Below are positions 28,615-37,650 of a DNA stretch of 64,000 bases, in pieces. Numbering within the stretch: position 1 is the stretch's first letter; each line of letters opens with the position of its first letter. The notes below the pieces were generated by a model. It was not told the DNA's origin and did not search any database. It saw only the letters and a list, made by a program, of their open reading frames with translations. Source of the stretch: Hyphobacterium sp. SN044 (lineage in GTDB: Bacteria; Pseudomonadota; Alphaproteobacteria; Caulobacterales; Maricaulaceae); contig NZ_JAKKUV010000002.1 in NCBI RefSeq assembly GCF_021864465.1, forward strand, positions 403,818 through 467,817, written 5' to 3'. Position numbers and translations under genes: made by a program.

Positions 28615-29220
28615 ATGCGCAAAGCTGTCCTGCCTCTTCTGTTTGTGGCGACGCTTGTATCGGCCTGCGGGCATTACCGGCCTGAACAGGTCACCGATGC
28701 CTGCCTGATCCTTGAAGACAACCGGTCCTGGTGGCGCGATTTGCGCCGCAGCGAACGGCGCTGGGGTATCCCGCCGGCGATTCAGCTGGCGATCCTGAAA
28801 CGCGAGTCGAGCTTCAACGCCCATGCCCGCCCGGCCCGCACCCGCCTTCTAGGGATCATTCCCGGCCCGCGGCCGAGTTCGGCCTATGGCTACGCCCAGG
28901 CGCTCGATGGCACGTGGGACTGGTACCGGGACGAGACGGGCAATCGCGGTGCGGACCGCGACGATTTCGGCGATGCCGTCGACTTCATCGGCTGGTATGG
29001 CCAGATGAGCGGCCGACTGTCGAACATCCGGCACGACGATGCCCGCGCCCTCTACCTCGCCTATCACGAGGGCCATACGGGCTATAATCGCGGTACCTAT
29101 CGCAGCAAGGGCTGGCTGATGCGGGCCGCCGACGAGGTCGCCCGCGATGCGGCGCGGTATCAGGGCCAGCTCGACGGGTGTGAACGCCGGCTCAATCGCG
29201 GCCGCTTCTGGCTGCTCTAA
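28615..29220 (+). CDS. Lytic transglycosylase-like (SLT domain) lipoprotein
   Basis: A 201-residue lipoprotein with lipobox LVSAC (Cys18) and an SLT-type lysozyme fold. The catalytic Glu lies in LAILKRESSFNAHARP (about residue 64), followed by the family-typical SSAYGYAQALDGTWDWY and the YLAYHEGHTGYNRGTY block. It should cleave peptidoglycan glycan strands from the inner face of the outer membrane. It lies 43 nt after the autotransporter; no terminator was seen between them, so they may be cotranscribed and the enzyme could help barrel export through the wall. Confidence 0.85.
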   Translation: MRKAVLPLLFVATLVSACGHYRPEQVTDACLILEDNRSWWRDLRRSERRWGIPPAIQLAILKRESSFNAHARPARTRLLGIIPGPRPSSAYGYAQALDGTWDWYRDETGNRGADRDDFGDAVDFIGWYGQMSGRLSNIRHDDARALYLAYHEGHTGYNRGTYRSKGWLMRAADEVARDAARYQGQLDGCERRLNRGRFWLL

Positions 29221-29247
29221 GGCTGCACAGACCCCTTCGATTCTGGC

Positions 29248-31353
29248 ATGACTCGGGGCATGAGCCGCCCCGAATCGCAATCCGATCTGTTCTCCGCGCC
29301 CGCCTCGCCGAAACCGCGAGAGGAGGCACCGAAGCCTGCGTCGGCGAAGCCCGCCGCTACGGAGGATGTGAAGCCGGCTGCCGCGGCGCCCTCGGCTCCC
29401 TCCGGATTCGGCGGAGGTTATGACGCATCGCAGATCGAAGTGCTTGAAGGCCTCGAAGCCGTCCGACGCCGCCCCGGCATGTATATCGGCGGCACCGACG
29501 AACGCGCCCTGCATCATCTCTTTGCCGAAATCCTCGACAACTCGATGGACGAGGCTGTCGCGGGCTGGGCGGACCGGATCGAGATCCGGCTTGATTCCGA
29601 GGGATCGGTGACGGTCGTCGATAACGGCCGGGGCATCCCGGTCGATCCGCATCCGAAATTCCCGAACAAGTCGGCGCTTGAGGTCGTGCTGACGACGCTG
29701 CACGCGGGCGGCAAGTTCTCCGACAAGGCCTACAAGACGTCCGGCGGCCTCCATGGCGTGGGTATCTCGGTGGTGAACGCCCTCGCCTCGGAGCTTGATG
29801 TCGAAGTGGCGCGTGATCGGACGCTCTACGCCCAGAAATATTCACGCGGGCTGCCGCTCGGTCCGCTGGAGACGGTCGGTCCGACGCCGAACCGGCGCGG
29901 CACCTCGATCCGATTCGTGCCGGACACGCAGATCTTCGGCGAACGCGCACATTTCCGCCCGGCCCGCCTGTTCCAGATGGCGCGGTCGAAGGCCTATCTG
30001 CGCCGAGGCGTCGAGATTCGCTGGAAGTGCGCGCCGGAGCTCGTCGAAGGCACGGAAACGCCGCCTGAGGCCGTGTTCTCCTTCCCGGGTGGTCTTGCCG
30101 ACCGGCTGGCGGAGATCGTCGCCAAGAAAGCGCTCGTCACGACCGACCGCTTTACCGGCAAGATCGAACGCGAGGAAGGCCATGGCGGGGTCGAATGGGC
30201 GATCGCCTGGTCGGCGAACGGTTTCGGGGAGGCCGACGGTTTCATCGATTCCTACTGCAATACCGTCCCGACTCCGCAAGGCGGTACGCATGAACAGGGT
30301 CTGCGGAATGCGCTGACCAAAGGGCTTCGCGCCTATGCCGAACTGTCCGGCGTCAAGAAGGGCGGGCTGATCACGCCGGACGACGTGATGGGCACGGCCG
30401 GCGCGCTCGTCTCCGTCTTCGTCCACGACCCGGAATTCCAGGGCCAGACCAAGGACCGGCTGGCGACACCGGAAGCGACGCGCATGGTCGAGACGGCCGT
30501 GCGCGACCGGTTCGATCACTGGCTCGCCGGATCACCGAAAGAGGCCGAGCGCCTGCTCGCCTGGTGTATCGAGCAGGCCGAGGATCGCCTGAAGCGGCGC
30601 AAGGAAAAGCAGGTCAAACGCCAGACGGCGTCGCGCAAGCTGCGCCTGCCCGGCAAGCTCGCCGACTGCAGCCGTGCGGGGTCGGACAATACCGAGATTT
30701 TCCTCGTCGAGGGCGACTCGGCCGGCGGCTCCGCGAAACAGGCCCGCGATCGACAGACGCAGGCCATCCTGCCGCTGCGCGGCAAGATCCTGAACGTCGC
30801 GTCGGCCAGTCTCGACAAGATCGCCGCCAATCAGGAAATCCAGGACCTGACGCTGGCGCTCGGCTGCGGCACCGGGGCCCGCTTCAATATCGACGATCTG
30901 CGCTATGAGCGCGTCGTGATCATGACCGACGCCGATGTCGACGGGGCGCATATCGCCGCGCTGCTGATCACCTTCTTCTACCGTTCCATGCCCGACCTGA
31001 TCCGGTCCGGGCGCCTGTTCATGGCGCAGCCGCCGCTCTACCGCCTGAGCCAGGGCGGCAAGACCGTCTACGCCAAGGACGACGCGCACCGCGAACAACT
31101 GACCCGGGAGGTCTTCAAGAGCGGGAAGGTCGAGATCGGCCGCTTCAAGGGCCTCGGCGAGATGACGCCGCCGCAGCTGAAATCGACGACGATGGACCCG
31201 TCCACGCGCCAACTCGCCCGCATCACGTTCGACGACGCCGCACGCCCCTCTTTCGAGGCGCTGGTCGAGACGCTGATGGGCCGCAAGCCCGAACTGCGCT
31301 TCGAATACATCCAGACCCACGCGCCGGATTTCGGGGCCTCGATCGACGTTTGA
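29248..31353 (+). CDS. parE: DNA topoisomerase IV subunit B
   Basis: ParE (701 residues) is the ATPase subunit that with ParC decatenates daughter chromosomes. The GHKL ATPase has EILDNSMDEAVAG, VVDNGRGIPVD and the ATP lid TSGGLHGVGISVVNALA. The TOPRIM domain has LVEGDSAGGSAKQARDR and IMTDADVDGAHI. The C-terminal signature GRFKGLGEMTPPQLKSTTMD is present. The N-terminal 55 residues are Ala/Pro/Lys-rich and look disordered, an extension relative to E. coli. The start could also be the ATG at 29260 (MSRPESQ). Confidence 0.95.
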   Translation: MTRGMSRPESQSDLFSAPASPKPREEAPKPASAKPAATEDVKPAAAAPSAPSGFGGGYDASQIEVLEGLEAVRRRPGMYIGGTDERALHHLFAEILDNSMDEAVAGWADRIEIRLDSEGSVTVVDNGRGIPVDPHPKFPNKSALEVVLTTLHAGGKFSDKAYKTSGGLHGVGISVVNALASELDVEVARDRTLYAQKYSRGLPLGPLETVGPTPNRRGTSIRFVPDTQIFGERAHFRPARLFQMARSKAYLRRGVEIRWKCAPELVEGTETPPEAVFSFPGGLADRLAEIVAKKALVTTDRFTGKIEREEGHGGVEWAIAWSANGFGEADGFIDSYCNTVPTPQGGTHEQGLRNALTKGLRAYAELSGVKKGGLITPDDVMGTAGALVSVFVHDPEFQGQTKDRLATPEATRMVETAVRDRFDHWLAGSPKEAERLLAWCIEQAEDRLKRRKEKQVKRQTASRKLRLPGKLADCSRAGSDNTEIFLVEGDSAGGSAKQARDRQTQAILPLRGKILNVASASLDKIAANQEIQDLTLALGCGTGARFNIDDLRYERVVIMTDADVDGAHIAALLITFFYRSMPDLIRSGRLFMAQPPLYRLSQGGKTVYAKDDAHREQLTREVFKSGKVEIGRFKGLGEMTPPQLKSTTMDPSTRQLARITFDDAARPSFEALVETLMGRKPELRFEYIQTHAPDFGASIDV

Positions 31354-31429
31354 CGTAGACCCGCCGTCATGTGTTGAATGCCGTGGCGCCGACACTTGGC
31401 GCGGACGCAATTCTTGGGGTGGGAGCAAC

Positions 31430-32896
31430 ATGATTTCCGACATGACGCGATGGGCAGCCATTCTGGCTGCAACGGTCGCGCTGGCATCGTGCGACCGGGG
31501 CGGAGAGACGCCTTCAGGCAGCGATGACGGCGACGCGGCCGCGACCGGCAGTACCAACACAGACGAGAGCGGCGACAGCGATATCGTCCGGATCAATCTC
31601 GATCCTTATCCGTCGACCTATGCGCCGCTGCCGAGCGGCACGACGCTGATCACCAACGCCACGATCTTCGACGGTGTGGGCGGCCGGATCGAAAACGGCA
31701 GCGTGCTGATCGTCGACGGACGCATTTCCGCGATCGGAACCGATATCGAAGCACCGGAGGACGCGACCGTCATCGATGCGTCTGGCCGCTTCGTGACGCC
31801 GGGCGTTATCGACATCCACTCCCACCTCGGCGTCTATCCCTCACCGAGCGTTTCCGCGCATTCGGACGGCAATGAGCTTACCCAGCCGAATACGGCCGAA
31901 GTCTGGGCCGAGCACAGCGTCTGGCCGCAGGATCCGGGCTTTGCCCGCGCGCTCGCCGGCGGCGTGACCACGCTTCACGTCCTGCCCGGTTCGGGCAATC
32001 TGTTCGGCGGCCGCGGTGTGACCCTGCGCAATGTGCCGTCACGTACGGTCCAGGGCATGAAGTTCCCTGACGCGCCCTACACGCTGAAGATGGCGTGCGG
32101 CGAAAACCCGTCGCGCGTCTATGGCAATCGCGGCTCCTCGCCTGCGACGGACATGGGCAATATGGCCGGTTACCGGGCGTCCTGGATCCGCGCGCGCGAC
32201 TATCGCGACAGCTGGCACGAATACTGGGAAGACGCGGAAGCAGGCGAAGAAGCCACACCGCCAACCCGGGACCTCGAGCTCGACACGCTGATGGGCGTGC
32301 TCGACGGTGAAATCCTCGTGCAGATGCATTGCTACCGCGACGATCAGATGGCCCAGGTCATCGATATGATGCACGAGTTCGACTACCAGGTGACGACGTT
32401 CCACCACGCGGTGGAAGGCTATCAGGTCGCCGACCTCTTGCGCGACAACGACATCTGCGCAGCGGTCTGGGCCGATTGGGGCGGCTTCAAGATGGAAGCC
32501 TATGACCCGATCCGTGAAAACCTCGCCCTGATCCACGCGGCGGGTGCCTGCGCGATGATTCACTCCGACGACGGGCTCGGCATCCAGCGGCTCAATCAGG
32601 AGGTCGCCAAGGCGCTTTCCGATGGCCGGCGGCTGGGCCTCGACATCTCCGAGGAAGAGGCGTTTGCCTGGCTCACGTCCAACCCGGCGCGCGCGCTTGG
32701 TATTTTCGACGAGACCGGATCTCTTGAAGCCGGCAAGCGCGGCGACGTCGTGATCTGGTCCGCCAATCCCTACTCGACCTATGCGGTCGCCGATCAGGTC
32801 TTCATCGACGGCGCCCTGATGTATGACCGCAGCGACCCCGACCGCCAGCCGGTGAGCGATTTCGAACTCGGCCAACCCGGTGAAGGAGACGACTGA
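31430..32896 (+). CDS. Amidohydrolase-family lipoprotein
   Basis: A 488-residue metal-dependent hydrolase of the amidohydrolase superfamily, imidazolonepropionase-like group. The N-terminus carries a lipoprotein signal (ATVALASC, Cys21) and a Gly/Ser/Asp-rich linker. The HxH metal motif is seen in GVIDIHSHLGVYPS. Later candidates are VQMHCYRDDQM, TTFHHAVEGYQV and MIHSDDG (terminal Asp). It overlaps the next gene by one base (TGATG). The substrate is unknown; extracellular peptides are plausible for this lipoprotein type, but unproven. Confidence 0.88.
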   Translation: MISDMTRWAAILAATVALASCDRGGETPSGSDDGDAAATGSTNTDESGDSDIVRINLDPYPSTYAPLPSGTTLITNATIFDGVGGRIENGSVLIVDGRISAIGTDIEAPEDATVIDASGRFVTPGVIDIHSHLGVYPSPSVSAHSDGNELTQPNTAEVWAEHSVWPQDPGFARALAGGVTTLHVLPGSGNLFGGRGVTLRNVPSRTVQGMKFPDAPYTLKMACGENPSRVYGNRGSSPATDMGNMAGYRASWIRARDYRDSWHEYWEDAEAGEEATPPTRDLELDTLMGVLDGEILVQMHCYRDDQMAQVIDMMHEFDYQVTTFHHAVEGYQVADLLRDNDICAAVWADWGGFKMEAYDPIRENLALIHAAGACAMIHSDDGLGIQRLNQEVAKALSDGRRLGLDISEEEAFAWLTSNPARALGIFDETGSLEAGKRGDVVIWSANPYSTYAVADQVFIDGALMYDRSDPDRQPVSDFELGQPGEGDD

Positions 32897-34167
32897 TGCA
32901 ACGCCTTCTTTCTCTTCTCGCCCTTGGCCTCGCAGCCACCGGCCCTGCCCTCGCGCAGGAAATCGCCGTCACCAATGGCCGTGTCATCACGAACACCGAT
33001 CAGGGTGTGATCGAAAACGGGACCGTTCTGATCCGTGACGGCGTCGTCGTCGCGGTCGGCGGCGATGTCGCCATTCCCGAAGGCGCGCGTACGGTCGACG
33101 CCGAAGGCGGATGGATCACCCCGGGCATTTTCGCCCCCTTCACCCAGCTTGGCCTGATCGAGGTCGCGCTGGAAGATTCGGCCAATGATGCGTCGGCATC
33201 GGAAACCGGTTTCTCCGTGGCGATCGACGTGTCGGATGCGTTCAATCCGCGCAATTCCTACATCGCGTCGAACCGGATCGAAGGTTTGACCCGCTTTGCC
33301 GTCTTCCCTTCGACGGGTGAGGAATTGTTCGCGGGCCAGGGCGCGCTCGGCAATACCTCCGGCCGGAACGATTCCCTGTTTGAATTCGGCAGCTTCGTTT
33401 TTGCCGACCTCAGCCAATCGGGTGCGGCAACCGCGGGCGGGTCCCGCGAAGCGGCCTGGCTTTTCCTTGAGGCGGCTTTCGACGATGCCCGGGCCTATCC
33501 CGGCCGGTATAGCGGCGGATCGGAGGGCAATGTACTCAGCCGTCTGGATGCCGCAGCGCTGGTCGATGTCACGCGGGGCCGTGTGCCGCTGGTGATGTCT
33601 GTCGACCGTGCTTCCGACATACTGCGGGCGATCCGCTTCGCAGAGGAACACGCTCCGGTCCGCCTCATCATTCAAGGCGGCGCGGAAGCGTGGATGGTGG
33701 CGAGCGAGCTGGCCGAAGCGGACATCCCGGTCCTGATCGACCCCGTGCGCAACCTGCCCTTCTCGTTCGACTCGCTCGGTTCGACGCTGGAAGCCCCGGC
33801 GCGCCTTGATGCCGCCGGTGTCACGGTCGCCTATACGACCGAGACGGCGGACGGGTATTTCAATGCCCGCCTGCTGCCACAGCACGCCGGTAATGCCGTC
33901 GCGCACGGTGTGCCGTGGGACGACGCCTTCCGGGCGATCACCCTGACTCCAGCGGAAGTCTATGGCGTGGGTGACCAGTATGGCGCTCTGGCGCCGGGCT
34001 ATGTCGCGGACGTTGTCGTCTGGGACGGGGACCCGCTCGAAGTGATGAGCGCACCGACCCATGTTTTCATCGATGGCCAGGAAACCGAGATGGAGTCGCG
34101 GCAGACCCGTCTGGCGGAACGCTATCGCGACATCGAAGACACAACGCCGTTCGGCTATCGCCATTAG
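32896..34167 (+). CDS. Amidohydrolase-like protein lacking the HxH metal motif
   Basis: A 423-residue paralogue of the upstream gene, with a Sec signal (residues 1-20, ending ALA-Q) and the same composite domain (AVTNGRVITNTDQGVIENGT ... LAPGYVADVVVWDGDPL). Where the partner has IDIHSHLG this protein reads IFAPFTQLG, so the first metal ligands are missing, and the other His ligands are not evident. It is probably a non-catalytic subunit or a scaffold for its translationally coupled partner, but a different active site cannot be excluded. A hairpin follows. Confidence 0.82.
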   Translation: MQRLLSLLALGLAATGPALAQEIAVTNGRVITNTDQGVIENGTVLIRDGVVVAVGGDVAIPEGARTVDAEGGWITPGIFAPFTQLGLIEVALEDSANDASASETGFSVAIDVSDAFNPRNSYIASNRIEGLTRFAVFPSTGEELFAGQGALGNTSGRNDSLFEFGSFVFADLSQSGAATAGGSREAAWLFLEAAFDDARAYPGRYSGGSEGNVLSRLDAAALVDVTRGRVPLVMSVDRASDILRAIRFAEEHAPVRLIIQGGAEAWMVASELAEADIPVLIDPVRNLPFSFDSLGSTLEAPARLDAAGVTVAYTTETADGYFNARLLPQHAGNAVAHGVPWDDAFRAITLTPAEVYGVGDQYGALAPGYVADVVVWDGDPLEVMSAPTHVFIDGQETEMESRQTRLAERYRDIEDTTPFGYRH

Positions 34168-34225
34168 GCAGGCCTGTGCGTTGACTCAATAAGCGCGCCG
34201 ATTATGGTGCGCGCGACCTCGCGGG

Positions 34226-34256
34226 CGGCCGCTCCATTCTGGGGCGGCCGTTCCCG
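34226..34256 (+). terminator. Weak terminator after the amidohydrolase pair
   Basis: A 7-bp stem cggccgc / gcggccg with an 11-nt loop is followed by ttcccgttt, 58 nt after the stop. Confidence 0.5.
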
Positions 34257-34280
34257 TTTGACGCATCAAGTCAGGTAGGA

Positions 34281-35690
34281 ATGAGTTTCAAAGACCTGGG
34301 GCTGAGCCCCGCGCTTCTCAACGCGCTCGACGCGGCCGGATACACAGAACCCACGCCCATTCAGGCGGGAGCCATTCCGATTGCGCTATCGGGACGCGAC
34401 GTGCTGGGCATCGCCCAGACGGGAACGGGCAAGACCGCTTCCTTCACTCTGCCCCTGATCGAACGCCTGTCGAAAGGCCGCGCCAAGGCGCGCATGCCGC
34501 GCTCGCTGATCATCACGCCGACGCGCGAACTCGCGGCGCAGGTCGCGGAGAATTTCGAAAAATACGCCGTCAATACCAAGCTGACGATGGCGCTGCTGAT
34601 CGGTGGCGTGGCGCTCGGACCGCAGGAGCAGGTGCTCAATCGCGGCGCTGACGTGGTCGTTGCGACCCCGGGCCGGCTGCTGGACCTGTTCGAACGCGGC
34701 AAGGTCCTGCTCGCGGATGTCCAGATCATGGTGGTCGATGAAGCCGACCGCATGCTCGACATGGGTTTCATCCCCGACATTGAGCGGATTTTCTCGCTGG
34801 TGCCGCCGAAGCGGCAGACGCTTTTTTTCTCGGCGACCATGCCGAAGGAGATTCAGCGGCTTGTCGATCGCTTCCTGAAGGATCCCGAGCGGGTCGAAGT
34901 CTCGCGCCCGGCCTCGACTGCGACGACCGTCCGGCAAACGCTGATCCGAGTGAAAGATCGCACGCCCGGCGCGAAGCGCGACGCGCTGCGCACCGCCCTC
35001 GATCGGGACGGCGTGAAGAACGGGATCATCTTCTGCAACCGCAAGCGCGACGTCGATGTCGTGGCCCGGTCGCTGCAAAAGCACGGTTTCTCGGCCGCAC
35101 CGATTCACGGCGACCTCGACCAGTCGACCCGTACGGCAACGCTGGACAAGTTCAAGTCCGGTGAAGTCCGCTTCCTGGTCGCCAGCGACGTTGCTGCCCG
35201 TGGCCTCGACATTCCCGCCGTCAGCCACGTCTTCAACTACGACATTCCCCATCATGCCGACGACTATGTCCACCGCATCGGCAGAACCGGCCGGGCGGGA
35301 CTTCTGGGCGAAGCGGTGTCACTCGCCGGTCCTGAGGATGGCAAGAATCTCGCCGCGGTCGAGGCCCTGATCGGATCGAAGATCGAACTGGCGGATTTTG
35401 CGAAAACAAAATCGAAGTCCGGGCCGGATACGAAGTCCGAGCCGGCTGAGCAGGACGAACCGGCCGAACAGAGGGCGGCTCAGCCGTCCGTTGAAAAGGC
35501 CCCGGAAGGCCGGTCCGAGGAGAACAAGGGCCGCCGCAAGCGCGGCGGACGTGGCCGCAAGACCCAATCTGACGCGACCGAAGCGGACTCAAGGCCCGCA
35601 CGCGGAGATAAATCTTCGCGGAATGATCGCGATGGCGGGAAAATTCTCGGCTTTGGTAACGACGTTCCGGCCTTCTTTCGCAATTCCTGA
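34281..35690 (+). CDS. rhlE: DEAD-box RNA helicase, RhlE type
   Basis: A 469-residue ATP-dependent RNA helicase. Ordered motifs: Q motif (YTEPTPIQAGAIP), I AQTGTGKTASF, Ia PTRELAAQ, II VDEADRMLDMGF, III FFSATMPKEI, IV-V IIFCNRKRD, VASDVAARGLDIP, VI HRIGRTGRAG. The C-terminal 90 residues are Lys/Glu/Arg-rich and carry GRRKRGGRGRK, typical of RhlE-type RNA-binding tails. It should act in ribosome assembly or the RNA degradosome; rne is elsewhere in this window. An ggtaggA ribosome site is near the ATG. Confidence 0.92.
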   Translation: MSFKDLGLSPALLNALDAAGYTEPTPIQAGAIPIALSGRDVLGIAQTGTGKTASFTLPLIERLSKGRAKARMPRSLIITPTRELAAQVAENFEKYAVNTKLTMALLIGGVALGPQEQVLNRGADVVVATPGRLLDLFERGKVLLADVQIMVVDEADRMLDMGFIPDIERIFSLVPPKRQTLFFSATMPKEIQRLVDRFLKDPERVEVSRPASTATTVRQTLIRVKDRTPGAKRDALRTALDRDGVKNGIIFCNRKRDVDVVARSLQKHGFSAAPIHGDLDQSTRTATLDKFKSGEVRFLVASDVAARGLDIPAVSHVFNYDIPHHADDYVHRIGRTGRAGLLGEAVSLAGPEDGKNLAAVEALIGSKIELADFAKTKSKSGPDTKSEPAEQDEPAEQRAAQPSVEKAPEGRSEENKGRRKRGGRGRKTQSDATEADSRPARGDKSSRNDRDGGKILGFGNDVPAFFRNS

Positions 35691-35792
35691 CCGATTCAGG
35701 CCGGCCGTTTACCTGATCTTTTCTCTTCGCCGCTAGCGTTCCACATCAACGGGGCGGCCTGCAAGGGTCGATGCGGAGAGAAGGACGGCACC

Positions 35793-36845
35793 GTGAGTGG
35801 ACGTTTGCAGAACCGGGCAGAAGGCTGGGCACTGGCACGTAAAGCGCTGGATTATATGGAGGAATTCAACATTCCTCCGTCAGCGGAAAACTACGCGATC
35901 TGGTCTTCCTACGCCTGCGATCACAACAATGAGCTGTGTGACGCGATCGACAAGCACATCGATGAAGGCCGGGCATTCGACCAGCCCTTTCTCGACACGC
36001 TCTACGAAAAATATTTCAGCCTGAAGCGTCTTCAGGACGCGGTGATGGCCAGCTCCGGGCAGATGTCCAAGGAATTGGGCGAAGTGCGCGAATCTCTCCG
36101 CGCCGCCCATCGCGACCAGATCGATTATGGCAAGACGCTGCAGGGCGCGACCGGCGATCTGGACGGCGAGACCGACCCCGAGGCGCTGCGCCAGATGGTG
36201 CAGACGCTGATTGATGCCACGGCGAAGATGCAGGAACGCTCTCGCAATCTCGAACGCCGGCTGCACGAAACATCGAGCGAGGTGACTCAGCTTCGCAGCA
36301 ATCTGGAACGCGTGCGCGAAGAAGCGATGACCGATGCCCTCACCGGCATCGCCAACCGCAAGCGATTCGACGAGATGCTGCGCAAAGGCCGCCGCGAGAC
36401 CGAAGCCGACGGTCAGCCCCTGTGCCTGCTTCTTTGCGATATCGACCACTTCAAGCGCTTCAACGACACCTGGGGCCACCAGACGGGCGACCAGATCATC
36501 CGCTTCGTCGCTGGCTGCATGACCCGTCACGCAGAGGAACACCAGACCGTCGCCCGCTATGGCGGCGAGGAATTCGGCATCGTTCTGCCGAGGACCAAGC
36601 TGGCCGACGCCGCGGCGATCGCGGAGAAGATCCGCAAGACGGTCGAATCCAAGAAGCTGATGCGCAAGTCGACCAATGAGGACCTGGGCAATATCACCAT
36701 TTCCATGGGGGTCGCCCAGTTCCGCGCCGGAGAGTCCGTCGAATCGCTGATCGAGCGTGCCGACAGCAATCTCTACAAGTCCAAACAGAATGGCCGGAAC
36801 CGGGTCACGACCGAAGATCCGGCCGACGTCGCCAACGCTGCCTAG
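35793..36845 (+). CDS. GGDEF-domain protein, putative diguanylate cyclase
   Basis: A 350-residue cytosolic protein that probably makes c-di-GMP. Residues 1 to about 120 are a helical domain resembling the sensory part of Caulobacter-like GGDEF proteins (WALARKALDYMEEFNIPPS), followed by a coiled coil (about 130-170). The GGDEF domain spans about 180-340 with LTGIANRKRF, DIDHFKRFNDTWGHQTGD and an active-site ARYGGEEFGIVLP (GGEEF). The RxxD inhibitory site five residues upstream is absent, so product feedback at this site is unlikely. The start codon is GTG, with gagaagga just ahead. Confidence 0.88.
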   Translation: MSGRLQNRAEGWALARKALDYMEEFNIPPSAENYAIWSSYACDHNNELCDAIDKHIDEGRAFDQPFLDTLYEKYFSLKRLQDAVMASSGQMSKELGEVRESLRAAHRDQIDYGKTLQGATGDLDGETDPEALRQMVQTLIDATAKMQERSRNLERRLHETSSEVTQLRSNLERVREEAMTDALTGIANRKRFDEMLRKGRRETEADGQPLCLLLCDIDHFKRFNDTWGHQTGDQIIRFVAGCMTRHAEEHQTVARYGGEEFGIVLPRTKLADAAAIAEKIRKTVESKKLMRKSTNEDLGNITISMGVAQFRAGESVESLIERADSNLYKSKQNGRNRVTTEDPADVANAA

Positions 36846-36877
36846 ACGTCTCTCGACCAGACCGGGAAAGACTGCTT

Positions 36878-36899
36878 CACTCCCCCGCAAGGGGGAGTG
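36878..36899 (+). promoter_or_regulatory. Hairpin covering the ribosome site of the TMEM175-family gene
   Basis: A perfect 9-bp stem (cactccccc / gggggagtg) with a GCAA tetraloop lies 33 nt after the GGDEF gene. Its 3' arm contains the ggggga ribosome site of the downstream TTG-started gene. It may be a terminator (actcgtttt follows), a translational switch, or both. Confidence 0.55.
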
Positions 36900-36906
36900 A
36901 CTCGTT

Positions 36907-37650
36907 TTGGACACGGATCACACGCTGAAACGCAGTTTGCGCGGAGAGCGCTTCTTCCGGTGGCGGGGCCGCGACGTCACGCGCCTCGAAAACCTCTCGG
37001 ACATCGTCTTCGCATTATCGCTGACGTTGATCGTCGCCTCCGCCGTACCGGCCAGCTTTGCCGAATTGCAGGCGCTTTGGCGCGAGGTGATCGCGGTCGG
37101 CATGTGTTTCGCGCTGGTTCTGTTGATCTGGTCGAAGCACCACGCCTTCTTTCGCCGCTACGATCTTGAGGACGGGATCACACTCTTCCTGAACTCGGCC
37201 GTGCTCTTCCTGATCATGGTTTTTGCCTATCCGTTGAAATTCCTTGCGACTTTCCTCGTGACCTTCTTCACGCGCGGTTACGCTTCCGGACATGAAATCG
37301 GAGCCGTAATGACGTTTGAACAGACCGGCATGATGGTGACGATCTATGCCGCCGGCTACGCCGCCGTATTCGGTCTTTTCGCGCTGCTCTACGCCCATGC
37401 GCTACACCGGGCGGACGTTCTGGAACTGTCGGATGCGGAAAAGGAAATGACCCGGCTGGAAGTTCGGCAAGGCATCGCTTCCGTCGCCATATCGCTGTGC
37501 GCCATTGCCTTGGCCTTGGCGCTGCCGGCCAGGTTCACGCCGTTCGCCGGCAGCGTCTATTTCTTCATTGGTCCGGTGATGGCCTGGCTGTCGAGCCGGG
37601 CGCGCAAGCGGGCTGAGGCCTACGAGGCCAGCGGCGGCGCGGTTTCCTGA
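36907..37650 (+). CDS. TMEM175/DUF1211-family membrane protein
   Basis: A 247-residue protein with about six transmembrane helices. The first helix carries LENLSDIVFALSLTLIV, matching the FSDxxFA-type selectivity motif of the TMEM175 potassium-channel family, and an SKHHAFFRRY stretch follows as in DUF1211 proteins. The start codon appears to be TTG at 36907: the only upstream in-frame start lies outside this frame, and the next ATG would remove the first helix. The ribosome site is inside a hairpin. The 3' end overlaps the convergent GST gene by 31 bp. Confidence 0.75.
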   Translation: MDTDHTLKRSLRGERFFRWRGRDVTRLENLSDIVFALSLTLIVASAVPASFAELQALWREVIAVGMCFALVLLIWSKHHAFFRRYDLEDGITLFLNSAVLFLIMVFAYPLKFLATFLVTFFTRGYASGHEIGAVMTFEQTGMMVTIYAAGYAAVFGLFALLYAHALHRADVLELSDAEKEMTRLEVRQGIASVAISLCAIALALALPARFTPFAGSVYFFIGPVMAWLSSRARKRAEAYEASGGAVS

